In this document: positions 45,304 to 53,483 of the stretch, one piece after another
Numbering within the stretch: position 1 is the stretch's first letter
Layout: the number at the start of each line of letters is the position of its first letter
From: Micromonospora terminaliae
Lineage (GTDB): Bacteria; Actinomycetota; Actinomycetes; Mycobacteriales; Micromonosporaceae
NCBI RefSeq assembly: GCF_009671205.1
Contig: NZ_CP045309.1
Coordinates: 558,001-622,000 of the forward strand
Length of the DNA stretch: 64,000 nt
Direction of reading: 5' to 3'
The notes under the pieces: generated by a model
Databases searched by the model: none
Seen by the model: the letters and a program-made list of their open reading frames with translations, nothing else
What the model was told of the DNA's origin: nothing
Made by a program: the position numbers and the translations under genes

Positions 45304-46297
45304 CACCAAACTCGTCCCCGAGACCCGGCTCATGGCGAAGGAGGAGCTGTCCGCCGACGACGCCTGGCACACCCTGCGCCGCCACGGCGGCTGGTGCCTG
45401 CTCCGGGACGCCTTCATCCGGTTTCGCTACGGCGACGGCTTCAGCCACTCCCGGGCCTTCGCGTTGCAGCTCTGCCTCGCCGTGGTGCCGTTCCTCATCG
45501 CGCTCACCGGCCTCATCACCGACCTCGGCGCCGACGAGGGCGGCAAGGTGGTCGCCGACACCGTGCTGGCGATCACCCCGGGCCAGAGCGAGTCGATGGT
45601 GCAGGAGCTGCTGGCCGACACCGAGCGCACCGAGCACGCCGGTGAACTGGCGCTGACCCTCGGCCTGCTGACCGGCCTTCTGGCGCTCACCACCACCATG
45701 GCGCAGATCGAGCGGGGCGCGAACCGCATCTACGGCGTGGAGCGGGACCGCCCGGCCCTGTTCAAGTACCTGCGCGCCGCAGTCCTCGCGCTGGTCGCCG
45801 GCGTTCCCGCGCTGGCCGGGTTCCTGATCCTCGTCGGCGGCCGGGCCATGGGCGACTCGGTCCGGCGGCACTACGAGTGGGGCGACGTCGCCCACGGCGC
45901 CTGGGACGTGGTCCGCTGGCCGCTCAGCCTCGGCCTGACCGTGCTCGCCGTGGCGGTGCTGTTCCGGCACGCCCCGCGGCGCAACCAGCCCGGCCTGTCC
46001 TGGCTCCTCTTCGGCGCCGGCATCGCCACCGCGCTCTGGTGGCTGGCCAGCCTGCTGCTCGCCGCCTACGTGAAGTACAGCGGCGGGTTCGGGCAGACGT
46101 ACGGCGCGCTGACCGGCATGATGGCCCTGCTGCTCTGGGCCAACCTGACCGGGATGGCGCTCTTCGGCGGGCTGGCGTTCGCCGCCCAGTTGGAGGCGAT
46201 GCGCATCGGGGTGGAGGAGCCCGCCCAGCCGGACCTCTGGGAGCCGGAGGCCGAGCGCGAGGAGCTCCTCGACACCGGCGACATGACCGCTCTCTGA
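45296..46297 (+). CDS. YihY/BrkB family membrane protein
   Basis: 333 residues with six membrane helices. FRYGDGFSHSRAFALQLCLAVVPFLIALTGL is the family opening, and YVKYSGGFGQTYGALTGMMALLLWANLTGMALFGGLAFAAQLEAMR is the strongly conserved last helix pair. The family was once called ribonuclease BN or virulence factor BrkB and may act in lipid transport; the function is not settled. Its start lies 8 bases inside the kinase gene, which favours a shared process in membrane lipid turnover. Confidence 0.88.
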   Translation: MSSTKLVPETRLMAKEELSADDAWHTLRRHGGWCLLRDAFIRFRYGDGFSHSRAFALQLCLAVVPFLIALTGLITDLGADEGGKVVADTVLAITPGQSESMVQELLADTERTEHAGELALTLGLLTGLLALTTTMAQIERGANRIYGVERDRPALFKYLRAAVLALVAGVPALAGFLILVGGRAMGDSVRRHYEWGDVAHGAWDVVRWPLSLGLTVLAVAVLFRHAPRRNQPGLSWLLFGAGIATALWWLASLLLAAYVKYSGGFGQTYGALTGMMALLLWANLTGMALFGGLAFAAQLEAMRIGVEEPAQPDLWEPEAEREELLDTGDMTAL

Positions 46298-46375
46298 GGC
46301 CGCGGCGGCTTCCGGCGTGTACGCGGAGTCCGAATCGGGTACTGCGCGCCTCGCAGCAGACGAGGGAGGTGCGGG

Positions 46376-47866
46376 GTGACCGCGGTCAAGGAGGCGACGC
46401 GCCGTCCGCTCGGCCATTTCGCCGAGCGGAGCCTGGCGGGGCTGCTCGTGGTGGCCGGCGCGGGAGTCGGGTTCGGCGTGCTGCTCATGCTCGTCCGGTT
46501 CCACTGGGGGCCGCTCTACCACGCCGACCACGAGGCGGCCGAATGGTTCAACCACCTCGTGGCGCCGCACCATCCGGTGGTCACCGTGCTCCAGGCGGTC
46601 ACCGACCTGGGCGGCCGGCCGGTGCTCATCTGGCTGATCACCATCGCGGTGGTCGGCCTGCTGATCCGCCGCCAGTCCCGGCTCGCCGTCTACCTGATCA
46701 TCACGGGCGTGGGCGGGCTGATCCTCGACCCGTCGCTCAAGGCCCTGGTGGGCCGGCTGCGCCCGGTCGTGGACGTGCCGGTGGCCCACGCACCCGGCAA
46801 CAGCTTCCCCAGCGGCCACGCGCTCGGCTCGTTCGTCGCGTACGGGGCGCTGCTGCTGGTGTTCCTGCCGGCCGTGGCGCCGCGCTGGCGCAAGCCGGCC
46901 ATCGCCGTCGCCGGCCTGCTGGTCGTGCTCATCGGGCTGACCCGGATCGCGCTGGGCGTGCACTTCGTCTCGGACGTGCTGGGCGGCTGGCTGCTCGGCG
47001 CGGCCTGGCTGGGCGTCACCGCGTACGCCTTCCGGCTGTGGCGGCGCGAGCGCGGCCGGCCGGTGCCCCCGATCAGCGAGGGCCTGGAGCCCGAGGCGGG
47101 GCAGGAGATCAAGCCGGCGCCGGCCGAGGAGCACGTGCTGGAGCACCCCCGCTCGTCGGTGGCCGAGCTGCTGGTGGGCTGGGTGCTCGTGTTCGGCGTC
47201 CTCTACGCCTTCGGCATGTACGTCAGCTACCACGCCAAGGGCACGGTCTTCGACACCCTGGACACGGAGGTGCCGCGCTGGTTCGCCGCCCGGCACACCG
47301 ACGGGCTCACCGACCTGAGCTGGTGGTGGAGCAAGTTCGGCGACACCCACGCCATCCTGCTGGTCTCGCTGGTGTTCTGCCCGATCGTGCTGGCGATCTG
47401 GAAGCGCTGGCGGCCGGTGCTGTTCGTGGTCCTGGCCATGTTCGGCGAGCTGAGCCTCTTCCTGGCCAGCGCCCGGGTGGTGGAGCGGCCCCGCCCGTCG
47501 GTGGAGAACCTGGACGGGCAGATGCCCACCTCGTCCTTCCCGTCCGGGCACATCGCGGCGACCATCTGCCTGTGGACCGCCATGGCGATCATCGTGCTGC
47601 CGCGCACCGACCGCTGGTGGCGCTGGCTCTTCGTGGCGATGGCCGTGATCATGCCGGTCGGGGTGGCCACCTCCCGGATGTACCGGGGCATGCACCACCC
47701 GACGGACTTCATGGGAGCGATCCTGCTCGGCGCGCTCTGGCTCACCCTGCTCTGGTGGGTGGTCCGGCCGAACGCCGACGTGCGCCGGGGCAACCGGCCG
47801 GCCATCGAGTCGGAGCAGGTGCACGAGCTCGACGACGAGCTGGCCAAGGCCGGCCGGGAGGACTGA
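46376..47866 (+). CDS. Double PAP2-domain membrane phosphatase
   Basis: 496 residues from the GTG at 46376, with GAGGGAGGT ahead. Two complete PAP2 units sit in one chain. The first has KALVGRLRP, SFPSGHALGS and RIALGVHFVSDVLGG (about 120-205). The second has ARVVERPRP, SSFPSGHIAAT and RMYRGMHHPTDFMGA (about 365-445). Both keep all three phosphatase motifs with their catalytic histidines. About twelve membrane helices are present, joined by a Glu/Pro-rich loop. Lipid phosphate hydrolysis (phosphatidate or undecaprenyl pyrophosphate type) is expected. Internal duplication of the domain is unusual. Confidence 0.9.
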   Translation: MTAVKEATRRPLGHFAERSLAGLLVVAGAGVGFGVLLMLVRFHWGPLYHADHEAAEWFNHLVAPHHPVVTVLQAVTDLGGRPVLIWLITIAVVGLLIRRQSRLAVYLIITGVGGLILDPSLKALVGRLRPVVDVPVAHAPGNSFPSGHALGSFVAYGALLLVFLPAVAPRWRKPAIAVAGLLVVLIGLTRIALGVHFVSDVLGGWLLGAAWLGVTAYAFRLWRRERGRPVPPISEGLEPEAGQEIKPAPAEEHVLEHPRSSVAELLVGWVLVFGVLYAFGMYVSYHAKGTVFDTLDTEVPRWFAARHTDGLTDLSWWWSKFGDTHAILLVSLVFCPIVLAIWKRWRPVLFVVLAMFGELSLFLASARVVERPRPSVENLDGQMPTSSFPSGHIAATICLWTAMAIIVLPRTDRWWRWLFVAMAVIMPVGVATSRMYRGMHHPTDFMGAILLGALWLTLLWWVVRPNADVRRGNRPAIESEQVHELDDELAKAGRED

Positions 47867-47876
47867 TCGGGCGCCG

Positions 47877-48680
47877 ATGCTGCGGGTGATGACCTGGAAC
47901 ATCCGGACCGGCGGGCGGGACCGCGACGGCACCGACCGCCGGGACCGGATCGCCGCCGTGGTCGCCGACCAGCGTCCCGACCTGCTGGCCCTCCAGGAAC
48001 TGCGCGGCCTGGACTCCGGCGGCGGGCTCGCCGGGCTGGCGGAGCGGGTGGGCATGGCGCCGCACCTGGCCCGGTCCTGTTTCGGGCAGCCGGTGGCGGT
48101 GCTGGTCCGCCCGCCGCTGCGGGTGCTGCGGGCGAGCCGGGTGCGCCGCCCGTTCCACCACGCCGCCGCGCGCGTCCAGGTGGGCACCGCGGCCGGCCCG
48201 CTGACCGTGATCAGCACCCATCTGAACCCGTACTCGGGCGGGCGGCGGCGGATGGAGGCCGACTGGCTGGCGGCGGCCGTGCGGCGGACCGGGGGCGACC
48301 TCACCCTCCTCGCCGGTGACCTGAACACCCTGGAGCCGGCCGTCGACCACACCGCCCGGCTGGCCGGCCTGGCCCCCCTCTACCGACGGCGGCACCTGCG
48401 CCGCGACGGCCGTACCGTCGACACCCGCGCAGTGGCCCGGCTGCTCGACGCGGGCCTGGTCGACCTCTGGCCGCGCACCGGCGGCGGCGAGCCGGCCGGG
48501 CTGACCGTGCCGACCCGGCACGGCGGGGCGGAGTTCGCCGGGATGCGGCTGGACTACCTGCTCGCCACCCCGGCGCTGGCCGCGACGGCCCGTGCGGTCC
48601 GCGTGGTCCGCGGCGGCGACGCGGACAGCGCCTCCGACCACTATCCGGTCGTCGCCGACCTGGCGCTGGCGCCCGCCTGA
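47877..48680 (+). CDS. Endonuclease/exonuclease/phosphatase family protein
   Basis: 267 residues. Metal and catalytic motifs of the EEP (DNase I-like) fold are RVMTWNIRTG at the start, LLALQELRG (Glu), VISTHLNPYSGG, LAGDLNTLEP and the C-terminal SDHYPVVADL (Asp-His). Bacterial members cleave phosphodiesters or inositol/lipid phosphates. Being 10 bases downstream of the PAP2 gene, on the same strand and after a lipid kinase, suggests a lipid-linked substrate rather than DNA. No signal peptide is seen. A short perfect hairpin follows at once. Confidence 0.88.
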   Translation: MLRVMTWNIRTGGRDRDGTDRRDRIAAVVADQRPDLLALQELRGLDSGGGLAGLAERVGMAPHLARSCFGQPVAVLVRPPLRVLRASRVRRPFHHAAARVQVGTAAGPLTVISTHLNPYSGGRRRMEADWLAAAVRRTGGDLTLLAGDLNTLEPAVDHTARLAGLAPLYRRRHLRRDGRTVDTRAVARLLDAGLVDLWPRTGGGEPAGLTVPTRHGGAEFAGMRLDYLLATPALAATARAVRVVRGGDADSASDHYPVVADLALAPA

Positions 48681-48697
48681 GGGACCCGCCGGGTCCC
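48681..48697. terminator. Short hairpin terminator
   Basis: GGGACCC, GCC loop, GGGTCCC directly after the EEP stop. Seven perfect pairs lie between convergent transcription units. Confidence 0.6.
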
Positions 48698-48705
48698 GGG
48701 ACGGT

Positions 48706-48825
48706 TCAGACGAGCAGGTTCAGCAGCACGGTCAGGACGACCGAGGCGACGATCGAGAAGAGGATCATCAGCAGGCAGCCGAGGCCGCCGCCGACGGGCC
48801 GGATCTCCGTGTTTCCGATGCGCAT
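48706..48825 (-). CDS. 39-residue membrane peptide
   Basis: The ATG at 48825 is preceded by AAAGGTGAGTCC, and its ribosome binding site overlaps the end of the hydrolase gene 4 bases upstream. The product starts MRIGNTEIRPVGGGLGC, with a short polar head, then one hydrophobic helix (residues about 18-39, rich in Leu/Ile/Val) and stops at once. It should be a single-pass membrane peptide with the N-terminus in the cytoplasm. Coupling to the hydrolase and LLM genes is indicated by spacing. The polar head with Gly-Gly-Gly-Leu-Gly-Cys suggests a conserved short protein, not a chance frame. The role is unknown. Confidence 0.7.
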   Translation of the reverse strand: MRIGNTEIRPVGGGLGCLLMILFSIVASVVLTVLLNLLV

Positions 48826-48829
48826 GGAC

Positions 48830-49675
48830 TCACCTTTGCAGGACGGGCGCCAGCAGGTCGCGGATCGCGTCGGCGACCTGGCCGGGCGCGGTGGTGGCGA
48901 CGTTGTGCGCGGCGCCCGGCACGGCGGCCGTCCGGGCGTCCGGCACCAGGCGGGCCGCCTCCGCGCGCCAGCCGGCCGGGACGACGGTGTCGCGGGCGCC
49001 GGTCAGCACCAGCGTCGGCGCGGTGACCCGCACCAGGTCCGCCTCGATCGTGTTGCGCACCGAGTGGGACAGGGTGGCGAACACCCGCCACGGGCGGGCG
49101 TCGAGGACGTCGCGCAGCAGGATGGGCGCCTGCCACTTCGCCTCCCACAGGGTGTCCAGCAGCCACCGGCCGATCTGGCCGCGCCGGGAGCGGGCGGCCG
49201 GGTCGCTGGTCGGGCCGGCCAGCACCAGCGCGCGGACCAGGTCCGGGCGGCGGGCGGCGAGCGCCGCGGCCACCTCCGCACCGAACGAGTGGCCGAGCAG
49301 GCAGACCGGCCCCGACGTGTACGCGGCCAGCCACTCCGCCAGGAACGCGGCGTGCCGGGTCACGTCGTACGCCGTGCCGGGCCGCTCGGTCAGCCCGAAG
49401 CCGGGCAGGTCCGGCACGTACACCGGATGGGTGGCGGACAGGGCCACGGCCAGCGGGGTGAGGTAGCGGTGCGAGACGGCGAGGCCGTGCACCAGCACCA
49501 CGGGCGGCACGTCGCCGCCCGGGTCCGCCGAGCGGCGGGTGTGCGTGCGCAGGCCGTCGATCAGCCGGAACTCGCTGGTCAGGCCGGCGGCCGGGCGGGG
49601 CGCGGCCAGGGCCAGCCGCAGCTCGGCCGGCCCGAAGCGCCCCGGTGGGGAGGGCCGGACTACCCGGCCGGTCAC
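48830..49675 (-). CDS. Alpha/beta hydrolase
   Basis: 281 residues from the GTG at 49675, which overlaps the upstream stop by 4 bases. The oxyanion-hole region is VVLVHGLAVSHRYL, the nucleophile elbow is LLGHSFGAEVA (Ser), the acid is in LTGARDTVVPAG (Asp) and the catalytic His is in VPGAAHNVA. The lid region (RSRRGQIGRWLLDTLWEAKWQAP) is helical. The substrate is unknown. Translational coupling to an F420-type LLM oxidoreductase suggests a shared catabolic or modifying route. Confidence 0.9.
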   Translation of the reverse strand: MTGRVVRPSPPGRFGPAELRLALAAPRPAAGLTSEFRLIDGLRTHTRRSADPGGDVPPVVLVHGLAVSHRYLTPLAVALSATHPVYVPDLPGFGLTERPGTAYDVTRHAAFLAEWLAAYTSGPVCLLGHSFGAEVAAALAARRPDLVRALVLAGPTSDPAARSRRGQIGRWLLDTLWEAKWQAPILLRDVLDARPWRVFATLSHSVRNTIEADLVRVTAPTLVLTGARDTVVPAGWRAEAARLVPDARTAAVPGAAHNVATTAPGQVADAIRDLLAPVLQR

Positions 49676-50634
49676 AGCTCGCGGAGCCGGGGCAGCAGTT
49701 CCTCCTGCGCCCAGTCCAGGAACATCGGCTGGCTGTCCCCGCCGACCTGGACCAGCGCCACGTGGGTGAACCCGGCGTCGACGAACTTCTTGAACGCCTC
49801 GACGTGCCGGTCGGTGTCCGGTCCGCAGGAGATGCCCTCGGCCACGTCCTCCTCGCGGACGAACTGGGTGGCCGCGGCGAACGCGTCCGGGCCGGGCAGG
49901 TCGGCATTGACCTTCCACCCCAGGCCGAACCAGCGGAACTGGTCGTGCACGATCTTGCGGCACTCGGCCTCGTCCGGGCCGTAGCAGATGGCCACCTGCC
50001 CGTACCGCGGCCGGCCCGCGCCGCCGGCCTCCTCGTACATCTCGACCAGCTGCGGCAGCGGGTCGGTGGCGATCATGGCGTCGGCGTAGTCGGCGGCGAG
50101 GGTGGCGGACTGCCGGCCCGAGGCGGCCACGGCCATGGGCACCGGGCGTTCCGGGCGGTCCCAGACGTAGGCGTCGGGCACCTCGAAGTGGTTTCCGGAG
50201 AAGGTCAGCGTCTCGCCGTTGAGCAGCGGCCGGATGATCTGGAGCGCCTCCTCGAACATCTCGTGCCGCTGCTGCACGTGCGGCCACCCGCCCACGACGT
50301 GCTCGTTGAGGTTCTCCCCGGCGCCCAGGCCGAGGGTGAACCGCCCGTCCGAGAGCACACCGATGGTGCTGGCCTTCTGGGCGACCACCGCCGGGTGGTA
50401 GCGCCGGATCGGGCAGGTCACGAAGGACATCAGCTCGGCCCGGCTGGTGGCGTGCGCGACCGCGCCGAGCACCGACCACGCGTACGGGGAGTGGCCCTGT
50501 TCGTCCAGCCAGGGGTAGTAGTGGTCGGACATCACGAGGTGGTCGAAGCCGGCGGCCTCGGCGCGGACGGCGTGGTCGACCAGCTGCTTGGGTCCGGCCT
50601 GTTCGCACATGAGGGTGTAGCCGACGTTGACCAT
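49672..50634 (-). CDS. LLM class F420-dependent oxidoreductase
   Basis: 320 residues from the ATG at 50634, preceded by AGGAGCTGTGCC. It has a luciferase-like barrel. AEAAGFDHLVMSDHYYPWLDEQGHSPYAW matches the F420-binding opening of the glucose-6-phosphate-dehydrogenase-like TIGR03557 type group. PIRRYHPAVVAQKASTIGVLSDGRFTLGLGAGENLNEHVVGGWP and PVPMAVAASGRQSATLAADYADAMI are also characteristic. F420 use is inferred from these family features. It is first in a three-gene unit with the hydrolase and the 39-residue peptide. Confidence 0.9.
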   Translation of the reverse strand: MVNVGYTLMCEQAGPKQLVDHAVRAEAAGFDHLVMSDHYYPWLDEQGHSPYAWSVLGAVAHATSRAELMSFVTCPIRRYHPAVVAQKASTIGVLSDGRFTLGLGAGENLNEHVVGGWPHVQQRHEMFEEALQIIRPLLNGETLTFSGNHFEVPDAYVWDRPERPVPMAVAASGRQSATLAADYADAMIATDPLPQLVEMYEEAGGAGRPRYGQVAICYGPDEAECRKIVHDQFRWFGLGWKVNADLPGPDAFAAATQFVREEDVAEGISCGPDTDRHVEAFKKFVDAGFTHVALVQVGGDSQPMFLDWAQEELLPRLREL

Positions 50635-50739
50635 GGCACAGCTCCTTCCCGGGCGGATCGTCCTCGGATACCCCGCGCAGCGGCGGTCAACCCTGGTGTC
50701 CGCTTCGGTGGCCGGCCTTCTCGACGGCGGCGGGGACGC

Positions 50740-50874
50740 TGGCGACAGTCGTACACGGCACGCAACGTGGACTGGAACGGCCGGCTCGGCGCCGGCGCCA
50801 GCACCTCGTTCGGCTTCCTCGGCAGCTGGACCGGCAGCACCGCGATCCCCGCGGTGACCTGCACCGCGAGCTGA
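50740..50874 (+). pseudogene. Remnant of a CBM2 cellulose-binding domain
   Basis: The frame reads [19 protein letters not shown] followed by LGSWTGSTAIPAVTCTAS and a stop. This is the last strand region of a CBM2, compared with [18 protein letters not shown] in the cellulase of this window. Only about 44 residues remain. No start codon, signal peptide or catalytic domain precedes them; the sequence upstream is the promoter side of the LLM gene. A 9-base-pair hairpin 11 bases after the stop looks like the old gene terminator. It is the 3' end of a lost secreted glycoside hydrolase or a similar enzyme. Confidence 0.75.
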
Positions 50875-50885
50875 GCAACCGGTGA

Positions 50886-50907
50886 CCGGGTCCCCCACGG
50901 GACCCGG
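50886..50907 (+). terminator. Hairpin after the CBM2 remnant
   Basis: CCGGGTCCC (50886-50894) pairs perfectly with 50899-50907 around CCAC. Its place suggests the original terminator of the decayed gene. Confidence 0.7.
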
Positions 50908-50961
50908 CCACCACCCCTTGCGGGTACGCGCCGGTGTGATCGTTTCCTCTACCCTGGCCCG

Positions 50962-51567
50962 GTGCTGGCCGAGGAAGCGCCGAAGGTCACCGACTGGATG
51001 CAGGCGTGGGGGAGTCTCGCCGGCCTGCTGATGTCCACGGTCGCCGTGCTTTTCACCGGGCTGCTGTTCCGCCACGAGGTGCGGGTACGCCGCGAGGAGC
51101 GCCGCGACGCGGAGGCCGCCCAGGCCCGGCTGGTCCTCGCCGTCCGCACCGGACCGGAGCCGGCCGGGAGCCGCGCGACCGTGCCGCCGTCCCGGGTGGG
51201 CTACCGGGTGTTGAACTTCAGCGGCGCACCCGTGCTCGACGTGCTGATCCGCTACGTCTGGGCCGGCGGCTCGGTGGGCCCGACCCATCACCTCCCCGTC
51301 CTGGTCGGCGAGGAGCAGGGCGAGCTGCGGGTCCCGGCCGACCTCGATCCGCACGTGACCGAGGCGCTGGCCGACTTCTCCGCCATCGAGATCATCTTCA
51401 CCGACGCGAGCGGGCAGAAGTGGCAGCGGGTCGACCGCAGTGCGCCGGTGCGGCTCGTTGAACGCCAGTACCGGAACCCGGGAGCGCTCAGCGTGGTCGC
51501 CGTCGCGGCCGGCATCATGTTGGCGGCACTCCTCGCCGGCGTCGGCCTCAGCCGGGTCGTGCACTGA
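50962..51567 (+). CDS. Two-helix membrane protein of unknown function
   Basis: 201 residues from the GTG at 50962. An N-terminal helix (WGSLAGLLMSTVAVLFTGLLF) is followed by a basic amphipathic stretch (RHEVRVRREERRDAEAAQARL). A beta-rich soluble domain of about 110 residues then includes VGYRVLNFSGAPVLDVLIRYVW and IEIIFTDASGQKWQRVDRS. A C-terminal helix (VVAVAAGIMLAALLAGVGL) ends the protein. Both ends in the membrane and the Arg-rich stretch place the soluble domain in the cytoplasm. I do not recognise a family. It stands alone on its strand. Confidence 0.7.
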   Translation: MLAEEAPKVTDWMQAWGSLAGLLMSTVAVLFTGLLFRHEVRVRREERRDAEAAQARLVLAVRTGPEPAGSRATVPPSRVGYRVLNFSGAPVLDVLIRYVWAGGSVGPTHHLPVLVGEEQGELRVPADLDPHVTEALADFSAIEIIFTDASGQKWQRVDRSAPVRLVERQYRNPGALSVVAVAAGIMLAALLAGVGLSRVVH

Positions 51568-51693
51568 GCGCTCACCGCAGGGTGTATCGGCGGTCCACCC
51601 TCGATCCACTCCGGCTCGCCGACCTGGCGGTGTCGGCGCGGGCCGGACCCCGCCACCCCGCCGATCTGGAGTGGATCATGCTGGTGCCGCGGG

Positions 51694-52884
51694 TCAGTGC
51701 GGGTTCGCCAGCCGGGCCGCGCGCATCAGCAGGTATTCGTGCTCGGGGCGGCTGGTGGTGCGCCCGGCCGCGGCCCGGTAGTGCCGCGCCGCCGCGTCCC
51801 GGTCGCCGGCCATCTCGTGCAGGTGCGCCCGGGCCGCGTCGAGCCGGTGGTGGCCGGTCAGCCGGGGGTCGGCGGCCAGCGCCTCCAGGGTGGCCAGTCC
51901 GGCGGCGGGACCGTGCACCATGGCGGTCGCGACCGCGCGGTTGAGCGACACCACCGGGCTCTCCGTGAGCCGTTCCAGCACCTCGTAGAGGGCGAGGATC
52001 TGCGGCCAGTCGGTGCGCTCGGCGGTGGGCGCCTCGTCGTGCAGGGCGGCGATGGCGGCCTGGAGCTGGTAGGGCCCGACCGGCCCCCGGGCCATGGCAC
52101 GCGTCACCAGTGCGGTGCCCTCGGCGATCGCGGCGGTATCCCACCGGGAACGGTCCTGCTCGGCGAGGGAGATCAGCTCGCCGGACGGGCCGGTGCGGGC
52201 GGCGGCCCGGGCCTCGGTGAGCAGCATGAGGGCGAGCAGGCCCGCCACCTCGCTGTCGTCGGGCAGCAGCCCGTGCATGGCGCGGGTCAGCCGGATCGCC
52301 TCCTCGGAGAGGTCGACCCGGCGCAGGTCGTCGCCGAGGCTCGCGGTGTGCCCCTCGGTGAAGATCAGGTAGAGCACGTGGAGGACGGCGGCCAGCCGCG
52401 CCTGCCGGTCCTCCTCGGCGGGCATCCGGAACGGCAGGCCGGAGGATCTGATGCGCTGCTTGGCCCGGCTGATCCGCTGCGCCATGGTGGCCTCGGGGAC
52501 GAGGAAGGCGCGGGCGATCTCGGCGGTGCTGAGCCCGCCGACCGCGCGCAGGGTCAGCGCGATCGCCGACGGTGTGGACAGCGTCGGGTGGCAGCAGAGG
52601 AAGAGCAGCACGAGGGTGTCGTCCCGGTCCGCGGTCAGCGGCTCGTCGGCGGCCGGCGCGGTCCGCCGGTCGTCCCCATCGCGCCGGGCGGCCCGGTCCT
52701 CCCGGTCCCGGCGGGCCGCCTCGCCGCGGACCAGCTCGATCATCCGGCGGTACGCGACCTGGATCAGCCAGCCCCGCGGATGGTCCGGCAGCCCCTCGGC
52801 GGGCCACTGGGTGGCCGCCGCCAGCAACGCCTCCTGCACCGCGTCCTCGGCCGTGGCGAAGTCACCGAACCGGCGGGCGAGCAC
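51694..52884 (-). CDS. ECF sigma factor of the YCII/DGPF-linked group (ECF42-like)
   Basis: 396 residues from the GTG at 52884. Region 2 (RRFGDFATAEDAVQEALLAAATQWP to LIQVAYRRMIELVR) and region 4 (LSTAEIARAFLVPEATMAQRISRAKQRIR) are clear. A long C-terminal extension with TPR-like helices (about 170-396) marks the ECF42-type group, whose genes pair with YCII/DGPF proteins as here. Conserved-looking coding continues upstream of 52884 to 52947 (PDHTVEDLLRELAPQVLGV, the usual N-terminus), but the only possible initiator there is a CTG at 52945-52947, 3 bases after the YCII stop. Initiation may use that CTG or depend on termination-reinitiation. No anti-sigma gene is present, as expected for this group. 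Confidence 0.85.
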   Translation of the reverse strand: MLARRFGDFATAEDAVQEALLAAATQWPAEGLPDHPRGWLIQVAYRRMIELVRGEAARRDREDRAARRDGDDRRTAPAADEPLTADRDDTLVLLFLCCHPTLSTPSAIALTLRAVGGLSTAEIARAFLVPEATMAQRISRAKQRIRSSGLPFRMPAEEDRQARLAAVLHVLYLIFTEGHTASLGDDLRRVDLSEEAIRLTRAMHGLLPDDSEVAGLLALMLLTEARAAARTGPSGELISLAEQDRSRWDTAAIAEGTALVTRAMARGPVGPYQLQAAIAALHDEAPTAERTDWPQILALYEVLERLTESPVVSLNRAVATAMVHGPAAGLATLEALAADPRLTGHHRLDAARAHLHEMAGDRDAAARHYRAAAGRTTSRPEHEYLLMRAARLANPH

Positions 52885-52950
52885 GCCGAGGACCTGCGGC
52901 GCGAGTTCGCGCAGCAGGTCCTCGACGGTGTGGTCCGGTACGCCCAGGGG

Positions 52951-53352
52951 TCACAGCTCCTGCGACGGCGCCGACATGACGGGGTGCACCTCGATCGGCA
53001 TGTTCAGCGGACGCCCACCCGGGCCGGGCGCGGTGGAGATGTGCGCCGCGATCTCCACGGCCCGCTGCGGGGTCTCACAGTCCACGATCCACCAGCCGGC
53101 CAGGAACTCCTTGGTCTCCGCGAACGGCCCCTCGGTGACCACCGGCGCGCCGTTCTCGCCGGCCCGGACGATCCGCGCCTGCTGCGGACCGCCCAGTCCC
53201 TCGCCCTGCACGAACTCCCCGTCGGCGACGAGCTTCGCGTTGACGTCCCCCATGAAACCGATGTGCGCCCGGATCTCCTCCGGCGTCCAGGTGTCGATCG
53301 AAGGGAAGTCGGTCCCGGCGGCGCTGAACTGCATCAGCAGCATGTACTTCAC
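52951..53352 (-). CDS. YCII/DGPF-domain protein
   Basis: 133 residues from the GTG at 53352, with GAGGAGCGAATC ahead. KYMLLMQFSAAG at the start, VVTEGPFAETKEFLAGWWIVDCET in the middle and VEIAAHISTAPGPGGRPLNMPIEVHPV at the end are the usual YCII-related (DGPF) features, with EGPF here in place of DGPF. Such proteins lie beside ECF42-type sigma genes and are thought to be part of the signalling or target set; their biochemical role is unknown. It precedes the sigma gene on the same strand with no gap. Confidence 0.88.
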   Translation of the reverse strand: MKYMLLMQFSAAGTDFPSIDTWTPEEIRAHIGFMGDVNAKLVADGEFVQGEGLGGPQQARIVRAGENGAPVVTEGPFAETKEFLAGWWIVDCETPQRAVEIAAHISTAPGPGGRPLNMPIEVHPVMSAPSQEL

Positions 53353-53483
53353 GATTCGCTCCTCACGCCCGAGCACCGATTCTCGGTGCTTCCACCCTCC
53401 GGTAGAAGCTGCCACCCCGCTTCTCGACATCCGTTGGGAAGAATCTCAGAAAATCCGCCGGCGGGAATGATCGGTTGCCGGGC

